DNA from: Bolinopsis microptera
Lineage: Eukaryota; Ctenophora; Tentaculata; Lobata; Bolinopsidae
Reading direction: 5' to 3'
Assembly (NCBI RefSeq): GCF_026151205.1
Contig: NC_087080.1
Location: forward strand, 9,843,837 to 9,907,836
DNA length: 64,000 bases
Each line of letters opens with the position of its first letter. The stretch's first letter is position 1. A program made the translations under genes and the position numbers. This document shows positions 1 through 9,679 of the stretch, piece after piece. The notes under the pieces are model-generated. The model was not told where the DNA came from and did no database searches. It worked only from the letters and a program-made list of their open reading frames with translations.

Positions 1-213
1 TCAGTTTTAATACGCATAGCTATTGTGTCAAAATTACACTAGCGTAATCATTTGGAACCCCCCCCCCCCCCCCCCTCGGCTGATTACGTAATATGTGAAT
101 TGTGAACGACCCCTATACTAAGTATGATAGGAAGTCATTCATAATAAAGTATGATAATAAACCACACCTCCCCTCTAACTACACCACCTCCCCCGACGGG
201 CGTACCCCGGAAG
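1..213. other. Intronic/non-coding left edge with poly-C run
   Basis: No coding sequence is supported here. A run of C lies at about 58-75, followed by AT-rich sequence and a pyrimidine-rich stretch (about 165-205) that could serve the acceptor of the phosphatase exon starting near 214. Confidence 0.5.
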
Positions 214-370
214 TGACTACATAAACGCCAGGCTACATTTCCTCCTACCACGAGAAGAACGTGGTACATCTCGACCCAGGCTCCTAAGACGGGAACCGTT
301 GTCGACTTCTGGAAGATGATAATACGAGACAGGAGCCTGTTCTATATCGTCTGTATGACTATTGTTGTCG
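214..370 (+). CDS. Receptor tyrosine phosphatase, D2-domain exon (SDYINA to VDFWKM), two apparent frameshifts
   Basis: This is an internal exon of a receptor protein tyrosine phosphatase (R2B/MAM-type, PTPRK/PTPRM-like), a transmembrane phosphotyrosine-signalling protein. The frame starting at 215 reads DYINA, the substrate-loop motif of PTP domains. The frame from 265 reads YISTQAPKTGTVVDFWKMI, the conserved (Q/A)GP...DFW block. The two lie in different frames. Removing one G from each GG at 231-232 and 263-264 brings them into one frame with a canonical 24-residue spacing, so the shifts look like two 1-nt insertions at homopolymers (sequencing error or decay). The exon ends at 370 before a GTATGT donor. 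It leaves one base of a split codon, which matches the next exon at 1738. The acceptor at 213/214 is inferred from the CCGGAAG/TGAC context and is less certain. Confidence 0.85.
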
Positions 371-529
371 GTATGTTACATTAATCTGTTCATAAAAAAG
401 TTTCTTTGTGGCTAAATTCACTTTATTTGAAGTGTCAAAATAATACCAAAAAGTGCGACTTGAAGTTTCCTCATTTCTCTTTCTCCTATTTTGTTTATAA
501 ATCATAATGCGTAAAAACACCCACCCCCC

Positions 530-1763
530 CCCCCCCCCCCCTGTAACACGACCATCGCCCCAGAAGTAGTTAGATAAAGTGTTCCCAATACTGCCCCCCG
601 GCCCCCCTGTACAACCCCCCCCTCCCTGTAACACGACCAACGACCCCAGAAGAAGGTAAGATAAAGTGTGCCCAATACTGCCCCCCGGCCCCCCCTGTAC
701 ACCCCCCCCCCCCCCCTGTATCACGACCATCACCCCCAGAAGAAGGTAGATAAAGTGTGGCCCAATATTCCCCCCCCCCCCCCCCCCCCCCGGCCCCCCT
801 GTACACCCCCCCCCCCCTGTAACACGACCATCACCCCAGAGGAAGGTAAGATAAAGTGTGCCCAATACTTCCCCCCCCCCCCTGTAACACGACCATCACC
901 CCAGAGGAAGGTAAGATAAGTGTGCCCAATACTCCCCCCCCCTGTACAGTGTACACCACCCCCCACCCTGTAACACGACCATCACCCCAGAGGAAGGTAA
1001 GATAAAGTGTGCCCAATACTTCCCCCCCCCCCCCCCCTGTAACACGACCAGCACCCCAGAGGAAGGTAAGATAAAAGTGTGCCCAATACTCCCCCCCCCC
1101 CCCCTGTAACACGACCATCACCCCTGAAGAAGGTAAGATAAAGTGTGCCCAATACTCCCCCCCTCCTGTACAGTGTACACCACCCCCCACCCTGTAACAC
1201 GACCATCACCCCAGAAGAGGTAAGATAAAGTGGTGCCCAATACTCCCCCCCCCCCTGTAACACGACCATCACCCCAGAGGAAGGTAAGATAAAGTGTGCC
1301 CAATACTCCCCCCCCCCCCTGTACAGGTGGTGCCCAATACTCCCCCCCCCCCCCCTGTAACACGACCATCACCCCAGAGGAAAGGTAAGATAAAGTGTGC
1401 CCAATACTCCCCCCCCCCCCCCCTGTACAGTTTCCCCCCCCCCCCCCTGTAACACGACCATCACCCCAGAGGAAGGTAAGATAAAGTGTGCCCAATACTC
1501 CCCCCCCCCCCCCCCTGTAACACGACCATCACCCCAGAGGAAGGTAAGATAAAGTGTGCCCAATACTCCCCCCCCCCCTGTAACACGACCATCACCCCAG
1601 AGGAAGGTAAGATAAAGTGTGCCAATACTCCCCCCCCCCCCCCCTGTAACACGACCATCACCCCAGAAGAAGGTAAGATAAAAAGTGTGCCCAATACTCC
1701 CCCCCCCCCCCCCCCTGTAACACGACCATCACCCCAGAGGAAGGTAAGATAAAGTGTGCCCAA
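530..1763 (+). repeat. C-rich minisatellite (about 16 units of 60-100 bp) carrying a splice acceptor and exon start
   Basis: Each unit reads: poly-C of variable length, then TGTAACACGACCATCACCCC, then AGAGGAAGGTAAGATAAAG, then TGTGCCCAATACT, then poly-C again. I count 16 copies of the AACACGACC core, starting near 542, 634, 717, 820, 883, 970, 1040, 1107, 1193, 1257, 1358, 1449, 1517, 1580, 1645 and 1717. The last unit runs without a break into the real phosphatase exon at 1738. The other units therefore repeat the acceptor plus the first ~30 bases of that exon (codons for EGKIKCAQY). A variant insert, TGTACAGTGTACACCACC, occurs near 945 and 1170. The long reading frames across the array are low-complexity and are not genes. 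Confidence 0.95.
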
Positions 1764-1909
1764 TACTGGCCGCTACAAGAGCAGGAAGAAGTTGAGTACG
1801 GATCCTGCAAGATAAAGTTACTGGCAGTGGATGAAGGTCCTGATATAACGAGGAGGGAGTTGTGTGTAACCCACTCCTCAGACGGCTACAAGGCTCTCCG
1901 ACTTGTCAG
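1738..1909 (+). CDS. Receptor tyrosine phosphatase D2 exon (KCAQYWP block)
   Basis: The exon follows the acceptor CACCCCAG/AG and ends before the donor CAG/GTAGGC. Its first two bases complete a codon with the single base left by the exon ending at 370. It reads EGKIKCAQYWPLQEQEEVEY, followed by ITRRELCVTH and ALRLVR. The KCAQYWP motif and the following beta-strand (IKLLAVDE, ITRREL) are typical of the second (D2) phosphatase domain of R2B receptors. The acceptor used is the last of about 16 near-identical acceptor copies in the upstream minisatellite. The exon ends in phase 2 and joins the exon at 2143. Confidence 0.93.
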
Positions 1910-2142
1910 GTAGGCGCCAGGCGGGCAGATTTTCTTGTTAACCTTTTTAACCTCGTTACATCTTTTTGTTAACCTTTTAATAATGCCGATTAAATTCAAA
2001 ATAAGAGGGCTCTCTACACTTTGATTTTAATGCTTATTTTGCCCCTTTTCTGATCTGATATAGTGATAAGAGTACTCTTATCTTGACTCTTGTCACGAAT
2101 AAGCAGATACAGCTCAGCTATGATTAGTTTCTCACTCCTCAG

Positions 2143-2326
2143 ATTATGGCACTTCACGACCCTCACAGAAAAGAGCATGAAGTTGGGAGGACTGGCCATG
2201 ATAGGGGCAATAGAGAACATGGCTCGGTGGCAGAAACAACAGGGCAACAAGCCGGCTGTCGTGCACTGCGGTGGTGGGGTTGGGAGAGCTGCTGCTTTCA
2301 TTGCTATTGCTAACTGTCTCGAACAG
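2143..2326 (+). CDS. Receptor tyrosine phosphatase D2 exon with HCxxxxxR signature
   Basis: The acceptor is CACTCCTCAG at 2142 and the donor GAACAG/GTAGAT at 2327. The exon is open throughout. It contains the PTP signature VVHCGGGVGRAAAF, with the nucleophile-position Cys codon at 2267-2269 and the Arg at 2285-2287. The WPD-loop position reads HFTTLTEKSMK, so the Trp-Pro-Asp acid loop is missing, and the usual HCSAG is HCGGG. In known R2B receptors D2 is a pseudophosphatase, and these substitutions agree with a catalytically weak or inactive D2. The exon ends in phase 0. Confidence 0.95.
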
Positions 2327-2535
2327 GTAGATATTGTCATTAAGAATATCTCTAATCACAGTTCACACTATGTTGTATATATACTACTTATATAGAATAT
2401 TCTCTGCAAGTTGTTAGTTGGTTTCTTTTAAATACTGAGCTTTGGGACAGAATTTAATGAATATAAAGACGGTCTGATAAAGTGTGTGCCCTTCAATTTA
2501 GGATGTAACTTTTACTAAATCCTCGCCTCCCACAG

Positions 2536-2691
2536 CTAAAGTTAGAAGGAACTGTGGACATTTTCCAGACCGCCCTGCAGCTGCGTCGCTCCCGACCTTT
2601 CATGGTTCAAAGTGTAGATCAGTACGACTACATCTACAGAGCACTGGTGCAGTATGTGGACAGCTTTGATAATTACGAGAACTTCAAATAG
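2536..2691 (+). CDS. Receptor tyrosine phosphatase, terminal coding exon
   Basis: The acceptor is CTCCCACAG at 2535. The exon encodes 51 residues and ends in TAG at 2689-2691. It begins LKLEGTVDIFQTALQLRRSR, continues PFMVQSVDQYDYIYRALVQY, and ends DSFDNYENFK. The VDxFQT, MVQ..(D/E)QY and final NFK-stop pattern matches the C-terminus of PTPRK/PTPRM-class receptors very closely. With the exons at 214, 1738 and 2143 it gives the C-terminal part of D2; the ectodomain, membrane segment and D1 lie to the left of the window. Confidence 0.95.
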   Translation, partial: LKLEGTVDIFQTALQLRRSRPFMVQSVDQYDYIYRALVQYVDSFDNYENFK

Positions 2692-3020
2692 TTGGGAATA
2701 CTTCCGTAATACTGTTCAACTTTAGCGCAGGATCGGTTCGCTTACTCGGCTTCAGTTAATTATGTGCGACATGTTTGGAACCGTGCAACCGAACCTGAAC
2801 ACATAACCGAAACTGAGCTAAAGTTAAACAGTGGAATTACTTGTGAGAGCAGTTTGGTTTATTGAAACCTGAACAAACCCATACCACCAACAGTGTCACA
2901 GTTTCTTAATAGTTTGAATGTTCGCCATGATAAAAGTCATTTCGTCTTCGAGAAGAAAAACCATTATTTTTACTATTGTATTGTATTTGAAGAGTTAATA
3001 AAGTTGATTGACGGAAAGCA
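2692..3020 (+). other. 3' UTR of the phosphatase gene with poly(A) signal
   Basis: Non-coding sequence follows the stop. An AATAAA hexamer lies at 2997-3002, about 310 bases after the stop, and is the first good poly(A) signal. Confidence 0.6.
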
Positions 3021-3808
3021 TGTTATTTAACTATTGGATAAAACATATGAAAATGTGGAGGAATGTTTTGAACCTTGACAAAGACTTGACCTATTGATTT
3101 GATGCTTGTTAATGAGTATACAATTAGAAGAAAAGAAGGCTGGATCAAATTATGTGTTATTGTAGTAACAAGATATTTGAATTGTTTGTTTTATGTGAAT
3201 TTCTACAATAACTGATAACGTTGATTTTGATCTATTTTGGGTCGAGGTTTATATATGACAGGGACGTGGTTATTTAATTTAGAACTTTTGTTATTAAAGG
3301 TCTTCTTTTCTTCTAGTTAATTCCCACACTATATATTTTTTAATTTCAGCATTTTGTAGATAAATCCGGTACGATTTATATTATTTTGTATTATTTATTT
3401 TGTTAAGAATTTTAGTTGTGTTTGCTGTTTGACGCCAGTTGATAATATTGTATAACCGTTATTACCTCTCTCTCGATTCGAAATAGTAAGAAGCTGTTTA
3501 AGCTGCATATTTGACGCTTCGATTATTCACATTGTTCAAATCTTTTATCATTTATTTGCTAACCAATTTGCAGAGTTTCACTTCTTTAGTTTTTCTCCGG
3601 TATCCAGTAACTAGTTTTCCATGAATTTGGAGGGTCCTGGAAGCTGTATTGTGTATATCCGGAGAAAACTTTGATGGAAAGAAAATTATGAAAATGTCCT
3701 ACCGATAGGACATTTTCAGATGTTTCCTATATTATATACTAACAGTAAGAACTCGCTAGTCAAAAGGGCCGGGAGGTCGGATAAGTTTAATCAAATTGCC
3801 AATAACTA
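3021..3808. other. Intergenic, nothing recognised
   Basis: AT-rich sequence with no supported coding or RNA feature. A short inverted repeat (AATGTCCTACCGATAGGACATT) sits near 3692-3713. Confidence 0.4.
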
Positions 3809-4365
3809 CCTTACTCGGGAATATTATAACCGGGATAAAGTGGTGGGTTTTGGAAGATTCCGCCATATTTTTCCCGGTCAAAAATTTTACCAGTCATAAA
3901 AAAACCCGCCGACTCAGATTATGGGGTTCCAAGGGGGTGGTGATCATCATATTTTACCTGAAGTCTCATATGTGCTAGAGAAGACTTTTGAAGCAGTGGA
4001 TGGAGGGCTGTAACTTATTGGCGGTTGCTACCATAATTTCGTTTATAAAAATCACAATTTGGTTATAGAAATCAGATTTCAGGGTGGACCGTGATTCTCA
4101 CTTCTCTTGCCCATGAATCAGTGAATCGTAGAGAGTAATATCAATAACTGTAATATCAATAATAATATAACTGTAAATTGAAATAACTTCTTTAACAAGT
4201 AACAGAAACAGAAATTTCGGTTGAAAATTTGTTGACCTCTGAAAAAAAAACTTGAAAGGTCGGCCACCGGTAAATACATGACCGGGATAATTTGGCGGGT
4301 TTTGGGAAAGTCCGCCATATTTTTCCCGGTCATAAATTAACCCGCTATAATATTCCCGAGTAAGG
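3809..4365. mobile_element. Short TIR DNA element (Tc1/mariner-like MITE), 557 bp, TA target
   Basis: Both ends carry CCTTACTCGGGAATATTATA in inverted orientation (3809-3828 and 4346-4365) and the element is flanked by TA on both sides. Inside, the stretch GGGATAAAGTGGTGGGTTTT...CCCGGTCA occurs near both ends in opposite orientation. No transposase frame is visible, so it is non-autonomous. A truncated relative lies at about 29408-29515. Confidence 0.85.
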
Positions 4366-4499
4366 TATAAGTAATATTAATAAGATTATTAATATTATAG
4401 TTAAACCCCGATTTACCGCATATTACCCTACAACTATCAGATTATTTGACAATTCACAACCCGGCCCATCACTCAAAAATTGAAAACTCGGACGAATTT

Positions 4500-5627
4500 A
4501 TAATAATATAATTTGTATGTTAGTCGCGCTGCAAACTACAGCATTCTGCAACAATTGAGTTGCACTGGGATGTTTTCTCGCGATGTGACTATTTAAAAAA
4601 AGTATCAGGCTGACTTACACATCTTTTTCAGGTTCAAAAATCACATACATACGCGCTGGAAAGCAACGTAATAGTATACTTCCAATTTCATTCATTGGCC
4701 ATGATCTGATCTGTAATGTGTTTATCTACTTATAATTGTATTAACATATTCTGTCAGTCGCACCGCAGCAATTGGATTGCGCCGGAATGTTTTCTCGCGA
4801 TGTGACTATTTAAAAAAGGATCTGTGATTTTATTTTTAGTGATATTATGTAGAAATCGGCGTGGCCGTAGTTACCTGTTTAACTTCCCGATTTTGAAGTT
4901 TAATCTAGCCTAGGAACCGACCGGAATGGGCTTTTGGCTGCCGTAGCAGTAGACATAGATCAAATCATTATCAACAAGCAGAACGTTGGAACATCAACAA
5001 GAGTAGACAAGTTATTATCAGAAATGCTATGCAATTGGCATTTCCTACCAAACCCCTTGAGCGCGATTGCACGTGTGAGACACATTTGTTGCCTTTTTGT
5101 CATGCAGGTTTGAGTATCAAAGCACAATAGTTCCCGATTCAGGGCACATTTATACCTTTTTAATTTTAGCATGCAGGCGCACTTAATCACTGGTTATTTC
5201 CAATTAAGCGAGACAGGGCACAAGTTGTAGGTTTACAACCTACCAGGACGCGCGCCGAGTTGGACTAATATATGGATCAGATATTATACGAGTATCACCC
5301 GTTAAGGCACAAGCCAAATGTTTAGGGTTATGTTTAGGGTGAGGGTTATAATGGTTATCTCTGTTTCTTCGGCTTTGTAGTTATGGTTTGGATTGGGGCA
5401 AGGGTTTATGTAAAACCGTTTTTTATTAACAGCTTCTTAATTTTAATTTAATTTTATTTTGCCTTAAAATGCCCAACCGGTTTCTCGGGACAATCAAATG
5501 TCGTAACGCAATATTTGTAATTTCATTTTAAATTGTTGGCACTGAGTTTACTCATACTGTTTTATTAGAAATTTCTTTCAAAGAATCATCAGCAGTTGGA
5601 ATTGTAGTACGTTGATTTAATAAAGTA
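4500..5627. repeat. Dispersed repeat modules shared with 6.4-7.5 kb and 9.2-9.4 kb
   Basis: Three modules recur. The segment with GGAATGTTTTCTCGCGATGT lies at about 4530-4600, 4755-4820 and 6610-6690. The segment with GAAATCGGCGTGGCC to GGCTTTTGGCTGCCGTA lies at about 4850-4947 and 7365-7476. The segment with TTATGGTTTGGATTGGGG lies at about 5370-5560 and 9230-9405. None has a supported reading frame. Confidence 0.8.
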
Positions 5628-7290
5628 GAGATAGGCAGTGCGCCATCGACTGTAAGACGGGCGCGCTGCGCTGACCATTGAATGATTTTTTAGCTCTTAT
5701 TTCGGCCAGCACATTATTTTGGAAACATTCAAAAAGTTATAATACTTCCCATATAACAATTTGGTTGAAATTTGGTCAGCGTATGTAAACATTTATGTTT
5801 TACTGAACCTAATTTAGTTTGAGCAATTTCGATGGTCAGAATTTGAGTTATCAACGGATTTATACCTATTTTGTCATTTTTAGACAACTTAATCAAGGCC
5901 AATCTCTCCCAACTAAATTAGGTTCGGTAGTTAAGTATGATTGGAAGGTTCTGACAAATTATCAGCATGATTCATGTTCAGGAACTGAAGATATGATAGA
6001 ATAATACGACAAAAATCAACGAATTTCGTCAAATTACGCGACTTTTACACCTAATTTTGCTCCAAAAGCCGCGCACTATCGAATTTGGCACCTAGGCGAA
6101 ACTCACTGATCATTCCAAAAAGGTATAACAAATTTGGTTCTGTGAAAATTCTCACAGTCTCTAGAAAACAATGGTACAAAAATTTTGAAAATCCGAGCAA
6201 GTTTATTTTTACCGTGCACCCCCTAGTAGAGAGCAGTTTGAATTTGTCATTGGACAAACTAGATTATCAGTCTGCAGGAAATTCCTGCAATATACAAATA
6301 TAATTGTAGCCTTCAACTAACTCAATAATATAAGAATGTAATTATATAGAAAAACTGCATCTTTTTCTGGATAAACGATCACATACATAAGTGCTGGAAA
6401 GCAAAGTATATTTATTAATATTATTTCCATAAACAATTAATTGGCCACGCCACACGATACATGTAACATGTGTTTATTTACTTATAATTACATATTCAGT
6501 CAGTCGCACCGCAGCATTTTACCTGGGGACCTCATGCTATTAGTATTATATTTATGTTCATAATGATCATAGTGATAGAGATTCTGCGGAATGAGTATAA
6601 CAGGCTGAGCGCGGCCGGCCCAGTAACGCAGCATTCTGCAGCAATTGAATTGCGCCGGAATGTTTTCTCGCGATGTGACTATTTAAAAATAGGTAGTGCG
6701 CCATCAACAGTGAGCCGCGCGTGCCGACTGTAGGATGGTTTTTTAGCGCTAATTTCGGCCAGCACAATTTCTTCAAACAAATAGATATTAAGTATCCTTC
6801 CCGACCTCTGATTGCAACAAAAATTGGTAAGCTTACTCATAGACTTACAAGGAAAGTGTCCGAAAAGTTTAAAGCATATCGAACCATCAGACATTATGTT
6901 ACAGCTAAAAGCAGCGTATTTCGCCCCATTTTGATCACTATATCAACTCCGATGTCCACTAAATTTTTCGGACAGTTGTGAAAGCCCTATTGGAAGGTCG
7001 TCGCCAATTTTCAGAATGATCTCATTCAAGGAACTGAAGATATATCCAAATAATACGACAAAAATCAACGAATTTGGTCAAATTTGGTCAAATTACGCGA
7101 CTTTTACAGCTAATTTTGCTCCAAAAGCCGCGCACCATCAAATATGGCACTTAGGCGAAACTCACTAATCTTTCCAAAAAGGTATGACAAATTTTGTATT
7201 GTGAAAATTCTCACAGTCTCTAGAAAACAATGGTACAAAAATTTTTAAAATCCGAGCAAGTTTATTTTTATGATGCACCCCCTATTAAAA
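5628..7290 (+). repeat. Two direct copies (about 600 bp each) of dispersed repeat R1
   Basis: Copies at about 5628-6225 and 6688-7286 share their order of landmarks: AGTGCGCCATC, TTTCGGCCAGCACA, GGAACTGAAGATAT, CGACAAAAATCAACGAATTT, AGGCGAAACTCACT, CACAGTCTCTAGAAAACAAT, and CACCCCCTA. A third copy is inverted at 19935-21090. Short reading frames inside (for example 6085-6303) are not preserved between copies, so I treat R1 as non-coding. R1 serves as an empty-site reference for insertions in the third copy. Confidence 0.85.
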
Positions 7291-7495
7291 AAGGATCACG
7301 TTGACTTGCTCATTTTTAACATACAAATTTTCTTAATTTTGCTTCTGTGATTTTAGTGTTAAATAGGTAGAAATCGGCGTGGCCTTAGGTACGTGTTTAA
7401 CTTCCCGATTCTGAACTTCTAATCTAGCCTATGCACTACTAGGAACCGACCGAAATGGGCTTTTGGCTGCCGTACCGGATTTTGCCGGGGTAATC

Positions 7496-7935
7496 GTACT
7501 GTAGTGCGAAGTCCGACAAAAACACCCCCAGCAAAACTTACCGGCTGGCCGTGTTAGTGTTACTAGAGGTGGTCGTTTTTCAATAGCACGTGTGTCAGCG
7601 CGCGTGACGTCACGGTCATGTTCACTGATCGCTCGCGTGAATTACAATCTGGAGTCATAGTTGACATACGTTGCATGCCACTTTTCGCGTATCAAAGTCA
7701 TAGCAACAACATTATTTTGCAAAGTTAAAAAGCTGCGATCTTTAATTTGGCCCAAAATAAGACTTTTTGCGATAATTCAAAATTTACGTTGTCTTGAATT
7801 TTCCTCCTGGGGAGGAAACGTTAGTTTTACAACTACAAGGCGAACATTGAAAACCAGACGTTTCTATCTCTTTTATTTTCGAAGTTAGGCCCCTACCAGT
7901 AAGGTTTTCTGGGCCCGCTTTCGCACTACAGTACG
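7496..7935. mobile_element. Short TIR element, about 440 bp
   Basis: CGTACTGTAGTGCGAA at the left end is matched by its reverse complement at the right end (about 7919-7934). Part of the interior (about 7690-7900: TTTCCTCCTGGGGAGG, GTTAGGCCC) recurs inverted at 21840-22060. The long frame 7661-7888 is not conserved in the second copy and is rejected as coding. Confidence 0.65.
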
Positions 7936-8033
7936 TGTCGCAGTACGATCCAGGTAACGTACTTTAGTACGATACAATATCCTGTCTTATTTCAAAGTTC
8001 ATGTCAGATCCTTTTTCGCACTAGAGTGCCTTT

Positions 8034-8131
8034 CTTGTGGACCCGATTCGTCGGGTCTTTTCACGTCTCTTATTTCGAAGTGATCTTGTGGACCCGATTC
8101 GTCGGTTCACGTCATGTATTTCGAAGTGATC
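8034..8131 (+). repeat. Short tandem pair (about 50 bp period)
   Basis: CTTGTGGACCCGATTCGTCG occurs at 8034 and 8085, and each copy is followed by TATTTCGAAGTGATC. The sequence from 8132 to 8717 shows no gene. Confidence 0.7.
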
Positions 8132-8725
8132 CACTGATAATAATTCCTTCGGGTCAGTTCAAGCCACGTATGCAGTATGTGATCCACTGAGTCACTCGTA
8201 GTCGTAAGCTGAAGCAGCATATGATCATAATTCCTATCACACGCATCGTATGAAGATATATCTATTATCTCTGTTTGGGATAACAAGTTCATAATATGCT
8301 TGGGCCATATATAATTATCAGGTCACGATGATTCTACTGAAGCATCGAACAACATCAATATGTCTTCTACAATCATCTTCATCTACAATGAATGTTGGAA
8401 TTTCATTTTGATCGGTTTTGTTGTCAGATAACGTTAATTTCTAGTCTAAACTATAATTATAAAGATTATCTTATAAGTATGTCTGTACGACCGACCACTT
8501 GCAAATTTTATGAGAAATAGGAAGCTGCATAGTAACCATGGTTACTGGGCCGCGCTCAGCCTGTCATTCCGCCAAATCTATATTCGCTATAATGTTAATG
8601 AACATAATAGCCTGGGGTCCTCAGGTAATAACCATGGTAACGGTGTTCAAAAACGAATGTGCACGTGCAAAGATTTGCGAGCGAAAATTTGATCGGTTTT
8701 GTGGTAATTACGTTGTGTTCAGTGC

Positions 8726-9178
8726 TAAGATGAGAAGCTAAGTACGGACTCGTTTAGGGGGAAAAGTACGTACTTGTACGCAACTTTGAAAAGTCCGACT
8801 CATACGACGTACGATTAAGATAGAATTTTTTTGTTTTTGAATTATTATCATTGGGGCTGTTGTAAAATGTAAATGTAATTGTTTGCCGATGTTAGAGAAA
8901 ATATGCCGTTCGCGAAAAAATTAAACACACATTTGACATTACACAATTCTTAAGTCAGGCAACAAGGTAAAACAAAAATTCTACAAAATTACCAGACAAT
9001 TTACTTATTCAAACAGCTTGTTTAAAAGCTGTTTTGAAAACGCTCAATATAAGTCCGTAACTTGCGATTTAGAACTCTTCCATCGATTTCTAGAAGGAGA
9101 ACTTTTCAGTAGAATTGAAAAGTACGTACGATACGAGTAAATTGAAAAGTCCGACTCATTCGTACTTCTCATCTTAGG
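8726..9178. mobile_element. TIR DNA element, 453 bp, with 8-bp target duplication
   Basis: The element begins TAAGATGAGAAG and ends CTTCTCATCTTAGG, giving inverted termini. It is flanked by the direct repeat TTCAGTGC at 8718-8725 and 9179-9186. Subterminal sequence is rich in GTACGTAC and AAGTCCGACTCAT motifs. An 8-bp duplication suggests a hAT-like (or P/Mutator-like) non-autonomous element. A related element with a TAAGATG terminus interrupts coding-like sequence at 31929-32440. Confidence 0.85.
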
Positions 9179-9214
9179 TTCAGTGCAAGCTACACATAAT
9201 TGATCGTTATCCCC

Positions 9215-9430
9215 AATTCTTCGGCTTTGTGGTTATGGTTTGGATTGGGGTAAGGGTTTATGTAAAACCGTTTTTTATTAACAGCTTCTTAATTTTATTT
9301 TATTTTGACTTAAAATGCCCAACCGGTTTCTCGGGACAAAGAATCAAATGTCGTAACGCGATTTATTTAATTTCATTTCAAATTGTTGGCACTGAGTTTA
9401 TTGTTTTATTAGAAATTTATAAATTTTTTT
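9215..9430 (+). repeat. Second copy of the 5.36 kb dispersed module
   Basis: Nearly the same sequence as 5355-5565 (GTTATGGTTTGGATTGGGG to GGCACTGAGTTTA). No coding evidence. Confidence 0.8.
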
Positions 9431-9489
9431 GAAAGTATCATCAGAAGTTGGAATTGTAGTACGTTTTTTAAATGTTAAGTAGAGAGCAG

Positions 9490-9679
9490 TGCAGTTTGTG
9501 TTACCTGGATAATTAGATTACAAGTCTGCAGGAAATTCCTATAATATTATGTAAACTATCAAAACCTGGATTTACCGCATATCCTGGGCCTGATTTACAG
9601 CGGATTTTTCCTAATCGTGGTATATTATTACTGTATGTTCCAATTTAATCAATTACATGTTTCTTCTCCCGAAGGTGAA
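9490..9679 (+). promoter_or_regulatory. 5' flank/leader shared by the two kringle/Ig genes
   Basis: This stretch is nearly identical to 26270-26454 upstream of the paralogue (TTACCTGGATAATTAGATTA, GCAGGAAATTCCTAT, TTTACCGCATA, TTTTTCCTAATCG). Promoter and leader were therefore copied with the gene. The pyrimidine-rich stretch ending TTTCTTCTCCCGAAG just before the signal-peptide ATG could be a splice acceptor of a 5' UTR intron. No TATA box can be chosen with confidence. Confidence 0.55.

Noticed and set aside
359-1763. Long frames on both strands (Gly- or Pro-rich) across the minisatellite
   Set aside because: They follow poly-C/poly-G and repeat units and shift with run length; only the exons at 214 and 1738 show domain homology.
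6085-6303. 72-codon frame in repeat R1
   Set aside because: The R1 copy at 7130-7250 has a stop after about 35 codons and frame changes; not conserved between copies.
9617-9679. Extension of the kringle/Ig frame upstream to 9617
   Set aside because: The codon at 9617 is GTG, not ATG. The ATG at 9680 opens a clear signal peptide, and the equivalent ATG is kept in the paralogue.
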